A stretch of 64,000 nt of DNA from Parasutterella secunda (GTDB taxonomy: Bacteria; Pseudomonadota; Gammaproteobacteria; Burkholderiales; Burkholderiaceae_F), in assembly GCF_016901835.1 (NCBI RefSeq), contig NZ_JACJKX010000002.1, positions 124,001 to 188,000 on the forward strand, given 5' to 3'. This document shows, piece after piece, positions 46,444-55,934 of this stretch (positions are counted from its first letter, which is position 1; each line of letters opens with the position of its first letter). Position numbers and translations under genes: made by a program. The notes below the pieces were generated by a model. The model worked only from the letters and a program-made list of their open reading frames with translations, ran no database searches and had not been told where the DNA came from.

Positions 46444-46704
46444 TCAGCCGAGCTTATAAAACTGCAACTTCTTGTGCAGCGTGTTGCGATTGATTCCCAA
46501 GAGCTGCGCGGCGGCGCACTTATTGTGCCCGGTGCGCTTCATGGCGAATTCCAGCAAAGGCTTTTCCACCGCCTGAATAACCATCGGGTAGAGCTCGTGG
46601 TGGGGACGCATCCCGTCGAGCGTGTCAAAATAGGCCTGTAAATTACGAATCACGGCTGCCTCAAGCGACTCATCGCGGATGGCATCGGACGTCTGAGACA
46701 TCAT
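46444..46704 (-). CDS. fis: DNA-binding protein Fis
   Basis: An 86-residue nucleoid protein that bends DNA and controls rRNA and growth-phase genes. The C-terminal helix-turn-helix reads KCAAAQLLGINRNTLHKKLQFY, and the four-helix dimer core precedes it. The start at 46704 is chosen by length (Fis of betaproteobacteria is short); an ATG at 46752 would give 102 residues. Neither has a strong ribosome site. The longer open frame overlaps the end of dusB region, consistent with the usual dusB-fis operon and coupled translation. Confidence 0.92.
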   Translation of the reverse strand: MMSQTSDAIRDESLEAAVIRNLQAYFDTLDGMRPHHELYPMVIQAVEKPLLEFAMKRTGHNKCAAAQLLGINRNTLHKKLQFYKLG

Positions 46705-46785
46705 CGGATTCTCAGTCAGGACCTCTTGTTTTTTGATTGTATCGGAAACCATATCAACGAACACAAAATCAGAGAGAAAAGTCAA

Positions 46786-47769
46786 TCAAAGCCATCCTTG
46801 GACGGCAAAATAGTCTTGCAAAAGCTTACCCTGAGTACGGGCATCACCTGCTTGGCAAATTTGAGCCCTCACGGTTTCAAAACCGCTCCAGCCCGTGAGA
46901 TACCAAAGCAGGTGCTTTCGAAAAGTCATCACGGCTACGGGCTCTTCGTAGCACTCAAAATGCCACCGCCAGTGCCTTAAAATCGCCTGCACCTTCTCCT
47001 CTTGGGTGGTGGCTCGGACGCATCCATTTTCAAGCGCCTCTTTTATTTCTTTAAAAAGCCACGGGTGGCCGAGTGCGGCGCGGCCGATCATCACGGCTGC
47101 CGCCCCCGTATATTGCAACACAGCTCGGGCACGGTTGGCATCGGTAATGTCCCCGTTTGCCACAACCGGTATCGCTACCGTTCGTGCCACTTGGGCAATC
47201 GTGTCATACTCAACAGAGCTGTCAAAGCCGCCTGTGCGCGTTCTGCCATGAATCGTAACCATCGCAAAACCGGCCTTTTGAGCAGTCTGCGCAAAGGTAA
47301 GTGCGTTTTTATGCGCTTCATCCCAACCTGTGCGACACTTCAAAGTGACCGGCACTCCGCACTCCTTTGAGACCTCACCCAGTACCGAAAGAATTTCAAG
47401 CGCCAAGGGCTCTTCTTTCATCAAAGCCGAACCGCAGGCAACATTGCAGACCTTTTTAGCAGGGCACCCCATATTGAAATCCACCACCTGGGCACCGGCT
47501 TCACAGGCCCAGTAAAAAGCGTCTTTTAAAGCCGCGGGATCCGCTCCTAAAAGCTGCACCGCACGGGGCGCTTCATCGTCAAAAAACTTCACCCTTGCCA
47601 GTGTTTTTCGACTTTTTCTCAGTTGGGCCGCGCTCGCCACCATCTCTCCTACCGCATAGTCCGCCCCGAACTCCCGGCAAAGACGCCTGAAAGGTGCATC
47701 GGTGACTCCGGCCATCGGTGCTAAAAAAAGAGAGCCCTCTATGCGATACCGCCCCAGATTGATTCCCAT
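46786..47769 (-). CDS. dusB: tRNA-dihydrouridine synthase B
   Basis: A 327-residue FMN enzyme that reduces uridines in the tRNA D loop. TIM-barrel motifs: LAPMAGVTDAPFRRLCREFG, NMGCPAKKVCNVACGSALM with the catalytic cysteine, TLKCRTGWD, HGRTRTG and VVANGDITD. A C-terminal helical tRNA-binding part ends the protein. First gene of dusB-fis. Its upstream 143-base gap must hold the growth-phase promoter for fis known from other bacteria; no clear motif was read. Confidence 0.95.
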   Translation of the reverse strand: MGINLGRYRIEGSLFLAPMAGVTDAPFRRLCREFGADYAVGEMVASAAQLRKSRKTLARVKFFDDEAPRAVQLLGADPAALKDAFYWACEAGAQVVDFNMGCPAKKVCNVACGSALMKEEPLALEILSVLGEVSKECGVPVTLKCRTGWDEAHKNALTFAQTAQKAGFAMVTIHGRTRTGGFDSSVEYDTIAQVARTVAIPVVANGDITDANRARAVLQYTGAAAVMIGRAALGHPWLFKEIKEALENGCVRATTQEEKVQAILRHWRWHFECYEEPVAVMTFRKHLLWYLTGWSGFETVRAQICQAGDARTQGKLLQDYFAVQGWL

Positions 47770-47912
47770 CGGAAAATTTCTCTAAAAATACTCCGGCACT
47801 TTTGCGAGACAATGACATCATTGTAACGAGAGTGCCTACTTTTTGAGCAATTTCTGCTCTTTGTCTGATTCAAAACAAAGTTCTGGCCGAAAATATCTGA
47901 GCCCGACTCTAC

Positions 47913-48632
47913 CTATTGTGTTTTCTTTGAAAAATTCAACGACTTAGCTTCACGCTGAGCTAATTTTTCAAGCGCCTCAGGGGTTCCCACATTTTCCCAA
48001 AAACCGTTAAAAACTTCCCCGGTTACGCGTCCCTCATCAATGAAACGGTAAAACCACGGGAAAAGTTTGGAAAACACCACGGGCACCTCTTTAAAAAGGC
48101 TCGGAGAAAAAAGACCGATACTCGAATAGGTGTAAGAGCGATTCACCCGAGTCACTTTTCCGTCAACAAGTCCCATGTCCCCTTCGGGATGAAAATCGGG
48201 ATTAGGAACCAGGACCAAGTGAGCCAAAGCATCCCCCTCTCGAATTCTTTGAGCAGGTTCACCTAAAAGTGTGGCGAAATCAAAGTCGGTTGCGATATCG
48301 CCCGCCACCACAATAAAGGGTTCTTTGCCGTCAGACAGTAGCGGCAAAGCCTTGGCAATCCCGCCCAGGGTTTCGAGCGACTCGTCGTAATTTTTCCCTT
48401 CAACCGAGTAGGCAATGCGGGCACCGCGATAGTACTGTCCCAGTGCGGGCAAAAAAGTGTTGGATAAGTGCGCCGTGTTGATAACTACATCGGTAATCCC
48501 CGCACGCACCAAGGCATCAATAGGCCAGTCAATCAGGCGACGGGAGCCTGCCATCAACAATGGCTTTGGTAACACATCGGTAAGAGGCCTCATTCGCTTG
48601 CCGCGGCCTGCCGCTAGAATCATTGCCCGCAC
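47913..48632 (-). CDS. murU: N-acetylmuramate alpha-1-phosphate uridylyltransferase (MurU)
   Basis: A 239-residue sugar-1-phosphate nucleotidyltransferase. LAAGRGKRMRPLTDVLPKPLL is the nucleotide-binding signature and VAGDIATDFD is the metal-site motif. With AmgK it returns MurNAc to UDP-MurNAc, bypassing de novo synthesis and reducing fosfomycin sensitivity. The start is the GTG at 48632: GGAG (48639-48642) lies six bases away and overlaps the amgK stop codon, and the protein then begins MRAMILAAG as relatives do. Coupled to amgK. Confidence 0.9.
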   Translation of the reverse strand: MRAMILAAGRGKRMRPLTDVLPKPLLMAGSRRLIDWPIDALVRAGITDVVINTAHLSNTFLPALGQYYRGARIAYSVEGKNYDESLETLGGIAKALPLLSDGKEPFIVVAGDIATDFDFATLLGEPAQRIREGDALAHLVLVPNPDFHPEGDMGLVDGKVTRVNRSYTYSSIGLFSPSLFKEVPVVFSKLFPWFYRFIDEGRVTGEVFNGFWENVGTPEALEKLAQREAKSLNFSKKTQ

Positions 48633-48641
48633 GGTCAACTC

Positions 48642-49652
48642 CTAAAACGTATAGCCGTACTTAGGCACACAGTCTTCAATCTGATCAATCAGGAAAAGCA
48701 GGGCCTTCAATTCATCGTAGCGGTGCGCGGTCTGCCTGACGTAGTTGATAAAGCGCGGGGTATCGGCAAGATACTTTTCCTTGCCGTCGCGATAATTCAA
48801 CCGCGCAAAAATCCCCAAAATCTTTAAGTGCCGCTGCAGTCCCATCCATTCCACATCTTTCCAAAAGATTCCAAAATCTTCCGGCACGGGAATGCCTGCA
48901 CTGCGAGCCTTCTCCCAGTAACGGATCGTCATATCGATCACAAACGTTTCGTTCCAGCTGATAAACGCATCACGTAAAAGCGAAGCAATATCGTAGGAAA
49001 CCGGACCGTAGACCGCGTCCTGATAATCGAGAATCCCGGGGCCGCCCGAAGCCATGGGCATCAGGTTACGTGGCATGTAGTCGCGATGAACAAAGACCTT
49101 GGCCTGGGCCAAATTATTTTGAAGAATGCGCTCAAAACATACTTTTAACAAAGCGCTTTGTCTTTCATCGAGCGTTTTACCGCGATGTTTACTGATATAC
49201 CATTCAGGAAACAGATTGAGTTCGCGTGTTAAAAGGGCACGGTCATACTCGGGCAACACGCCGGGCTCAGAAATACTTTGCCACTGAACCAATGCGTCAA
49301 TAGCCTTACCCATTAATTCGCGGGCATTATCTTCGTTTAAAACATTGAGATAAGTCTTCTCTCCCAAATCCGTTAAGAGCAAAAAGCCCTTTTCGACACT
49401 TTGCTCGTAGATATGGGGCACCGTGAGTTTGGCTTTTTCAAATAACGAGGTCACGCAAATAAAGGGACGAACGTCCTCATGATCGGTCGGCGCATCCATC
49501 ACGATATAGGTTTTGCCGTCACGGTCGGCCACTCTGAAGTAGCTTCGAAAGCCCGCATCCGTGCTGGCCGGTTTTTCCGTTGAAAGATCCAGATTGTATC
49601 GTTCGGCAATCGAACCCAACCATTCATGGCGTTCATTTTGACGTTCGGTCAT
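48642..49652 (-). CDS. amgK: N-acetylmuramate/N-acetylglucosamine anomeric kinase (AmgK)
   Basis: A 336-residue kinase of the aminoglycoside phosphotransferase (APH) fold. The catalytic loop is VFVHRDYMPRNLM and the metal motif is ILDYQDAVYGP. It phosphorylates the anomeric carbon of MurNAc or GlcNAc in peptidoglycan recycling. Strong GGGGG ribosome site before the ATG. It is divergent from lptD, the arrangement seen in Pseudomonas and many betaproteobacteria, and runs directly into murU. The 120-base gap to lptD holds both promoters. Confidence 0.92.
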   Translation of the reverse strand: MTERQNERHEWLGSIAERYNLDLSTEKPASTDAGFRSYFRVADRDGKTYIVMDAPTDHEDVRPFICVTSLFEKAKLTVPHIYEQSVEKGFLLLTDLGEKTYLNVLNEDNARELMGKAIDALVQWQSISEPGVLPEYDRALLTRELNLFPEWYISKHRGKTLDERQSALLKVCFERILQNNLAQAKVFVHRDYMPRNLMPMASGGPGILDYQDAVYGPVSYDIASLLRDAFISWNETFVIDMTIRYWEKARSAGIPVPEDFGIFWKDVEWMGLQRHLKILGIFARLNYRDGKEKYLADTPRFINYVRQTAHRYDELKALLFLIDQIEDCVPKYGYTF

Positions 49653-49772
49653 GCATCCCCCGATGATTTCTTACAAATTCCTGGGCGAAATTATGACACG
49701 ATGCAACAAGAGCGCCAAACGCTTCCGCTATAATGGGCGAAAACTGTTTGACAAACCTAATTCATTCATTTC

Positions 49773-52127
49773 ATGTCGGATTTTTCCAAGACTACCCGCA
49801 AGGGGCTGCCGGCACTCAAAATGCTGAGCCTGGCTTGTGCGCTTGCCTGCGCAAGCTACGCTCATGCGCAGGCCAGTGACGCCGTGCGTCTTCGTACCGC
49901 AAGCTCCTTGAGTGACTCCTCTCAGCTTGTCAACGAAAACAGTGCAAGCTTTATTTCGGCCGACCAAATGGAAACGACCGATGACGAGATTATTCTGCGT
50001 GGTGACGCTGAGGTTCGTCGTGCCCGCACGCTCATTCGCGGTGACAATATTACCTACACCCAATCGTCCGATACCGTAGACGTTCAGGGTAACGCCGTGG
50101 TGCTTCGCGACGGCGTGCGTTTTGCGGGCCCCGAGCTCAACTACCAGATTGAAACCCAAACGGGCGAAATGCAGGACGCAAGCTACGAGTATCCGGCCCG
50201 GCGCATTCAAGGTAAAAGTAAATACGCCCGATTTGAAAGCGGCGAATCCACTCAATTGCGTCAAGCCACTTTGTCAACCTGCAAACCCGGCAGCAAAGCC
50301 TGGTGGATTGAAGCCGATACGCTCACCATCGATGAAACGACCAACATGGCCACGGCCCATGATATGAGTTTTCACTTGGCGGGCTTGCCGGTGATGGGCC
50401 TGCCCTATGCGTTTTTCCCGGTCGGCACCGACCGTCAAAGCGGTCTTTTGACGCCTACGATCGGCATGAGTTCCGAGTTGGGTCTTGATTATGCACAGCC
50501 CATCTATTGGAACATTGCACCGAACTACGACTACACCTTTACGCCACGCCTCGTCACCCGCCACGGCATTATTCTCGGAAACGAATTCCGATTCCTGACT
50601 CCCAACATGGGTGCCACGATGGTCTACGACTACATGCCGCATGACCGCCGTGAAGGCGACAGCCGTTACGGTGCAAAGGTTGACGGTTGGGCGAAGTGGA
50701 ACGACATTAACTTCAAAGCCAATTACAACAAAGTCAGCGACGGTGACTACCTCGATGACTTCTCAGGCGAATTTAACGAAAGCGACGAATCCGTTTTGCC
50801 GCAAGACCTCTCGATGAGTTACGGCAAAGACTTCTGGAATGCATCCTTGAGCGTACGCAAAAATCAAGTCCTTGACCGTACCGACCACGATCCGGTTGAC
50901 AGACCTTATGAAAAGGTTCCGGAATTCCGTTGGAGCGCCTACTACGCCGACTTCCACGGCTTTGAAATTTCAAGCACTTTGGAAGCGACGCGCTTTAAGC
51001 ATCAGGAAGAAGACTATAAGCCCGAGGGCGATCGCTTCTATATGAACCACTCCATCGCCTACCCGATGAGGGGTGCCGCCTGGTTCATTACCCCGAAGGC
51101 CATGATTACGGGCGTTTCCTATAACCTCACAGGTTTAGAAAATCTCAATAAGGGGTTCCAGGATTTCGTGGGCTATGAAAAGCACTCCAGTTTCACTGTC
51201 CCAACTTTCAGCTTGGATAGCGGTCTTATTTTCGAGCGCGATACCTCCTGGTTCGGCAGTGACGCCACTCAAACGTTTGAACCGCGACTTTTCTACGTCT
51301 ACACCCCCTATCGTGACCAAAGTCACATGCCGGTTTTTGATAGCTCCTACGCAGATTTGAGTTTCGGCAGTTTCTTCCTGGAAAACGAGTTCACGGGTCA
51401 TGACCGAGTATCCGAAGCCAATCAGTTGTCACTTATTTTGACCTCTCGCTATTTGGATCGCAAAACCGGTTTTGAATGGTTGCGTGCCTCCATCGGCCAA
51501 CGCTTTTACTTCTCTGACCAGAACGTAGGGTTAAATAAGTACACCATTAACGATTGGTACAGATATCGCTATTTGAAAGCCGAAGGTATCAATGAAGACC
51601 GAAAGAGCGACTATCTGGCAAACGTCACAGCCCATTTAACCAAAGACGTGACGTTCTCGACCACGGCGCAGTATTCCACCACCGAGACGCGTATCACGCG
51701 TATGAACGCCGGTATCCGTTGGCAGCCCAAACCCTCCTCAGTTGTGGGTCTTTACTATCGCTTCGACGATTTGAAGACCACGCCGGAAGTGGACCGCATC
51801 CGTCAGATTGACTTCGGTGTGCAGTGGCCGCTCAGTAACTCCTTCTATGGTTTAGCCCGCTACAACTACGACTTGGATGCCGGCAAAACCGTTGATGCCA
51901 TCGCCGGTGTCGAATACGCTGCAGACTGCTGGGCTTTGCGCTTTGTGGGCCAGAAGGTGCTCGACAGCGAAGACAAATACGATTACCGATTCTATGTTCA
52001 ACTGGAGTTGACCGGATTGGGCGGCATCGGTTCCGATCCTCTTGAAACCTTGCGTCGTGCCATCCCGGGCTATCGACCTGTTACCGATCAACCCGGCGCA
52101 GCCGGACTGTATGACTACTATGAATAA
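49773..52127 (+). CDS. lptD: LPS-assembly outer-membrane protein LptD
   Basis: A 784-residue outer-membrane protein that inserts LPS into the outer leaflet with LptE. A signal peptide (about 1-33, SYAHA-Q) is followed by an OstA/LptA-like jelly-roll domain (about 45-185) and a large C-terminal beta barrel (about 220-784) with alternating aromatic strands. Cysteines are present at about 169 (STCKPGSK) and near the C-terminus (AADCWALR) and could form the inter-domain disulfide. No clear ribosome site. Its 3' end overlaps the start of surA by 17 bases. Confidence 0.95.
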   Translation: MSDFSKTTRKGLPALKMLSLACALACASYAHAQASDAVRLRTASSLSDSSQLVNENSASFISADQMETTDDEIILRGDAEVRRARTLIRGDNITYTQSSDTVDVQGNAVVLRDGVRFAGPELNYQIETQTGEMQDASYEYPARRIQGKSKYARFESGESTQLRQATLSTCKPGSKAWWIEADTLTIDETTNMATAHDMSFHLAGLPVMGLPYAFFPVGTDRQSGLLTPTIGMSSELGLDYAQPIYWNIAPNYDYTFTPRLVTRHGIILGNEFRFLTPNMGATMVYDYMPHDRREGDSRYGAKVDGWAKWNDINFKANYNKVSDGDYLDDFSGEFNESDESVLPQDLSMSYGKDFWNASLSVRKNQVLDRTDHDPVDRPYEKVPEFRWSAYYADFHGFEISSTLEATRFKHQEEDYKPEGDRFYMNHSIAYPMRGAAWFITPKAMITGVSYNLTGLENLNKGFQDFVGYEKHSSFTVPTFSLDSGLIFERDTSWFGSDATQTFEPRLFYVYTPYRDQSHMPVFDSSYADLSFGSFFLENEFTGHDRVSEANQLSLILTSRYLDRKTGFEWLRASIGQRFYFSDQNVGLNKYTINDWYRYRYLKAEGINEDRKSDYLANVTAHLTKDVTFSTTAQYSTTETRITRMNAGIRWQPKPSSVVGLYYRFDDLKTTPEVDRIRQIDFGVQWPLSNSFYGLARYNYDLDAGKTVDAIAGVEYAADCWALRFVGQKVLDSEDKYDYRFYVQLELTGLGGIGSDPLETLRRAIPGYRPVTDQPGAAGLYDYYE

Positions 52128-53457
52128 GATGAAATGCATGGCGTTGCTTGCCGCCTTCTCTGCAAGCGTTTGTATGGCTCAAACGAAGGCTGATTCCTCC
52201 CAGGCACCGGCCCCTCAGGTGCTCAATGCCGTCGTAGCCGTAGTCAATAACGATGTGATCACGACGGGGGAACTGGCTGAGCGCGCTCACTCGGCAGCAC
52301 TCAACCTTCGCCGTCAAAAAATTCAATTGCCCCCGATGCCGCAGCTGCGCGCTCAGGTTCTTGAACAATTAATCCTTGAACGCGCCATTGCTCAACGTGC
52401 ACGCGAAACCGGTATCCGAGTCGATGACGGTGTGGTTAATGCCACGATCGAGCAGATCGCTCAACAAAATAAGATTTCAGTAGCTGAACTTCGCCGCCGT
52501 TTGTCTTTAGATGGCGTCACTTTCCCGCAATTCCGAGAAGAAATTCGCTCTCAAATCATCACGCAACGCTTGCGTGAACGTGAAGTGGATGAAGAAATCA
52601 AGATTCCTGAAAGCGAAATCGATGCCTTTTTGGCCGATCAAGCAGGCTACAACATCAATGATACGATCGAATACGACGTGTCTCATATCTGGATTCCGAC
52701 CTCTGAAGGGATGAGCTCAGAAGAGTTGCGCGCTGCCCACAATACGGCTGAAGATATCCTCGAGCGTGCCCAAGACGGTGAAGACTTCGGTCAGTTGGCC
52801 GCCAGCTACTCCAAAGCTAGCGATGCTTTAGAAGGCGGCAATCTCGGTTGGAGAACGCTCTCACAGATGCCGACTGCTCTGGCTTCTGCCGTGCGTGACG
52901 CTCGCCAAGAGTCCTCCCGCATTGCCATGAATGTGAGCTCTGACGGCTACTACATCGTCAAAGTCAACGGTCGACGCGACGGCGTGAAAACGAAACTGGC
53001 TGGCGGCCCTGTCACCCAAACGCACGCCCGCCACATTTTGATGGCTGTCACCCCGGTCACCGATGAAGCTACGGTTCTTAACCGCTTAAACGACATCCGT
53101 AACCGTTTGGTCAACAACAAAGAAGATTTTGCAACGCTCGCCCGTCTGCACTCCGTGGACGGCTCAGCCACCCGAGGCGGTGACCTTGGTTGGTTGCACC
53201 CGGGCGATACGGTACCTGCGTTTGAAGCGGCCATGAATAAGCTTCAACCCGGCGAAGTGAGCCAACCGATCAAAACTCAGTACGGCTACCACCTCATCCA
53301 AGTCGTGGATCGCCGCGAAGAGGCGATGGACGCCGAGCGCATGCGCTTTATGGCCCGTCAGATTCTGCGTCAGCGCAAACTGGCTGAAGCAACGGCTACC
53401 TGGCAGCGTGAACTGCGTGACCGTGCTTACGTTGAAATTCGTCGCGACGAGCTCTAA
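52111..53457 (+). CDS. surA: Periplasmic chaperone and peptidyl-prolyl isomerase SurA
   Basis: A 448-residue chaperone for outer-membrane proteins such as LptD and OmpA. A signal peptide (about 1-23, SVCMA-Q) is followed by the SurA N-terminal domain (about 38-165) and two parvulin domains (about 180-290 and 300-405; HARHILMAV, GGDLGWLHPGDTVPAFE). The start at 52111, inside the lptD end, has CGGA five bases upstream; ATGs at 52120 and 52129 are alternatives. lptD-surA-rsmA is conserved, but pdxA, usual between surA and rsmA, is absent. Confidence 0.94.
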   Translation: MTTMNKMKCMALLAAFSASVCMAQTKADSSQAPAPQVLNAVVAVVNNDVITTGELAERAHSAALNLRRQKIQLPPMPQLRAQVLEQLILERAIAQRARETGIRVDDGVVNATIEQIAQQNKISVAELRRRLSLDGVTFPQFREEIRSQIITQRLREREVDEEIKIPESEIDAFLADQAGYNINDTIEYDVSHIWIPTSEGMSSEELRAAHNTAEDILERAQDGEDFGQLAASYSKASDALEGGNLGWRTLSQMPTALASAVRDARQESSRIAMNVSSDGYYIVKVNGRRDGVKTKLAGGPVTQTHARHILMAVTPVTDEATVLNRLNDIRNRLVNNKEDFATLARLHSVDGSATRGGDLGWLHPGDTVPAFEAAMNKLQPGEVSQPIKTQYGYHLIQVVDRREEAMDAERMRFMARQILRQRKLAEATATWQRELRDRAYVEIRRDEL

Positions 53458-53471
53458 GGGGTAAATCTTTC

Positions 53472-54251
53472 ATGCAAAACGGTTTAGCCGGCCATCGGGC
53501 AAGAAAGCGTTTCGGGCAGAACTTTCTGCACGATGAGCATTGGATTGAGCGTATCGCCCGCACAATAGACCCAAAACCCGAAGACACCATTGTCGAAATC
53601 GGACCGGGTCAGGCAGCGCTCACCCGAAAAATGATTGCCGGAGCCGGTTACGCCACAGCGGTTGAGATCGATCGTGATCTCGCCGCATGGCTAAAAGAGA
53701 CCTTTCCCGATACGCTCACGCTCATTGAAGCCGATGCACTCAAACTTGATTGGACCCAGGTGCATCCTGATGCGAGGCTGCGTGTGGTCGGCAACCTCCC
53801 CTACAACATCTCTAGCCCCCTGCTCTTTCACCTGATGACGGTCGCTGACCGCGTGATCGATCAGCACTTCATGCTTCAAAAAGAGGTGGTTGATCGCATG
53901 GTGGCTGCCCCCGGCAGCAAAGTCTATGGCAGACTCTCGGTGATGCTTCAGTATCGCTATCGTATGCAAAAGATGTTTGATGTGCCGCCGGGTGCCTTTA
54001 CGCCTGCCCCTAAAGTCACAAGCTCCATCGTGCGCATGATTCCGAAAAATCGTGATGAGATGCCCCCTGTCAACTGGGAGCGTTTTTCTGAAATTGTCGC
54101 GGCGGCTTTTAATCAGCGCCGCAAGACCCTTCGCAATGCACTCGGCAAATTACTCACCGAAGAGCAAATAAAAAGCGTGGGCGTGGATCCTACGCTACGC
54201 GCTGAGGCTCTCGATGTGGCAGCCTTTGTAAAGCTTGCCAATATCGCCTAA
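53472..54251 (+). CDS. rsmA: 16S rRNA dimethyladenosine transferase
   Basis: A 259-residue SAM-dependent methyltransferase that dimethylates two adjacent adenosines near the 3' end of 16S rRNA (KsgA). Motifs: RKRFGQNFLHD, VEIGPGQAALT for SAM binding, the NLPYNISSPLL motif IV, and a C-terminal helical domain with FNQRRKTLRNAL. AAGGGG precedes the ATG, 14 bases after surA. Its 3' end overlaps the converging ygjP-like gene by four bases. Confidence 0.96.
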   Translation: MQNGLAGHRARKRFGQNFLHDEHWIERIARTIDPKPEDTIVEIGPGQAALTRKMIAGAGYATAVEIDRDLAAWLKETFPDTLTLIEADALKLDWTQVHPDARLRVVGNLPYNISSPLLFHLMTVADRVIDQHFMLQKEVVDRMVAAPGSKVYGRLSVMLQYRYRMQKMFDVPPGAFTPAPKVTSSIVRMIPKNRDEMPPVNWERFSEIVAAAFNQRRKTLRNALGKLLTEEQIKSVGVDPTLRAEALDVAAFVKLANIA

Positions 54252-55096
54252 AACGGCAACATCGGCATGTACACGCCTTTGAGGGCCCGTCGGGCCCTTT
54301 CATAATCCGGATAAATCTCTCCCACCCGCTTCCAGAATCGGTCACTGTGGTTCATTTCATCAAGATGGGCCAATTCATGCGCAATCACATAGTCAATTAA
54401 GTGTGGATCCAGATGAATCAAGCGCCAATTCAGTCTGATGCGGCGATCGGCACTGCAGGAGCCCCAGCGCCCCTTTGCGCTCGATAAACCCCAACCGCTG
54501 AAACTCACTAATGCATGACCGGCTATCGTCTGAATACGGTCGCCTAGATAGCGTTCTGCCTCTTTCTTAAACCAGACCTGCACCCAGTCTTTAACCCGCT
54601 CTTCCTGCGTGTTTTTAGCAGTATTGACAATCAATTCCCAAGCGTGAGCGCCTTCAGAAAAGAAGACGGACTTTGCCGCAGGATCCAGGCGCAATGTTAG
54701 TGGGCGTCCTAAATAAGGAAGTTGCGCACCGTCGACAAAGCGCACACTCTGCATACCGACTTCTTTTTGCCAACGCTCAAATTCAGCGAGTTTCTTTTGA
54801 ATCCAGCCCTCTTTTTGCTGAAGCATCTTCTCAATTTCAGCAACCGAAACCCAGCGTGGTGCTCTGACTGTCAAGCCTCTCTCATCGATTATGAAACCCA
54901 CGCTTTTGCGTTTGGCGCGCTCGAGCCGATAGTTCACAACGGGCGTTAACTCAAAATCCTTTTTTCCCACCGAAGGCTCTTTGGACAAATGAGAAGACCC
55001 GTCGGACTCCTGAGGCTCTTTTTTCTTCACCTCACGGATCGCCGATTTGGCCTCATTGAGCCAATCTTGGAAAAAATCAAACGCCAATTGCTTCAC
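54248..55096 (-). CDS. YgjP-like M48-type metallopeptidase
   Basis: A 282-residue protein with the YgjP/DUF45 metallopeptidase domain in the C-terminal two thirds. The zinc motif is HELAHLDEMNHSDRFW (HExxH plus a downstream His). The N-terminal 60 residues are charged and less conserved. The start is taken as GTG at 55096 because AAGGAC lies seven bases upstream; the frame runs on to a TTG at 55120 without a site. It follows plsC with the ribosome site overlapping the plsC stop, so they are coupled. Substrate unknown. Confidence 0.85.
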   Translation of the reverse strand: MKQLAFDFFQDWLNEAKSAIREVKKKEPQESDGSSHLSKEPSVGKKDFELTPVVNYRLERAKRKSVGFIIDERGLTVRAPRWVSVAEIEKMLQQKEGWIQKKLAEFERWQKEVGMQSVRFVDGAQLPYLGRPLTLRLDPAAKSVFFSEGAHAWELIVNTAKNTQEERVKDWVQVWFKKEAERYLGDRIQTIAGHALVSFSGWGLSSAKGRWGSCSADRRIRLNWRLIHLDPHLIDYVIAHELAHLDEMNHSDRFWKRVGEIYPDYERARRALKGVYMPMLPF

Positions 55097-55106
55097 GAAA
55101 TTGTCC

Positions 55107-55865
55107 TTACGGTTTTTCAAATTCGTTAGTGACCTTACTGCCGTAGAGCTCTGGTGAAATCACGTGCATTTCGCCTTCGATCCAGGCCACTAATTCTTCC
55201 TGCACCGCCTCAAACGTTCGCCCTTCGGTTTTAATCATCGGACCGACCGACAAGGTGATCAAACCCGGTGTTTTGGAAATCGAATTTCTGGGCCAGCATT
55301 CACCGGAATTAAGTGCAATGGGAATAATCGGCGTACCCGTCGCTACGGCAAAACGGGCGCCGCCAGATTTGTAGTGCGTTTTCTGTCCCGGGGCCGTGCG
55401 GGTACCTTCCGGAAACATGGCAAGCCACCATCCCTTATTGAGAAACTCTTTACCCTGCTTCATAAATTGCTCATAGGCCCGGGAACCTTTTTTGCGGTCA
55501 ATGGCCATCATGTGCAAGGTGGCAAGGGCTTGACCGAACACCGGCACGTAATGCAATTCCTTTTTATACACAAAGCTTGTCCGATGCGGGATGACTGAAC
55601 CCAAAGCGAAAATATCCCAGGCAGATTGGTGCTTGGAGAGCACCAGAACCGACGTGCCGTCCCTGGGGAAATTTTCCAGACCCTTAAATTGATAGCGCAT
55701 GCCGCAAATGACTTCTCCCATCTTGAGCATAAAGCGCGCCCAGTTCATCGCGAAACGGTAGCGAAAGGCAAGGGATGCCGGATACAAAATGATGAGCACA
55801 ATAGCCAACGGCACAAGTGTCACCGCTAAAACCAGGTAGTAAATCCAACCTCGGATCGTTGACAT
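55107..55865 (-). CDS. plsC: 1-acyl-sn-glycerol-3-phosphate acyltransferase
   Basis: A 252-residue inner-membrane acyltransferase that makes phosphatidic acid from lysophosphatidic acid. An N-terminal membrane helix (about 7-33) is followed by the catalytic SKHQSAWD (the H-x4-D motif), the VYKKEL and DRKKGSRA segments, and FPEGTRTAPG for glycerol-phosphate binding. Downstream of glyS in the Burkholderiales cluster lnt-glyQ-glyS-plsC-ygjP; gmhB, often between glyS and plsC, is absent. Confidence 0.93.
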   Translation of the reverse strand: MSTIRGWIYYLVLAVTLVPLAIVLIILYPASLAFRYRFAMNWARFMLKMGEVICGMRYQFKGLENFPRDGTSVLVLSKHQSAWDIFALGSVIPHRTSFVYKKELHYVPVFGQALATLHMMAIDRKKGSRAYEQFMKQGKEFLNKGWWLAMFPEGTRTAPGQKTHYKSGGARFAVATGTPIIPIALNSGECWPRNSISKTPGLITLSVGPMIKTEGRTFEAVQEELVAWIEGEMHVISPELYGSKVTNEFEKP

Positions 55866-55934
55866 AGTTGATTCCCAATACGCGAAAGGCCCCGTTACGG
55901 AGCCTTTCGCTTGAAGTGATTCTCTAAAGAAAAA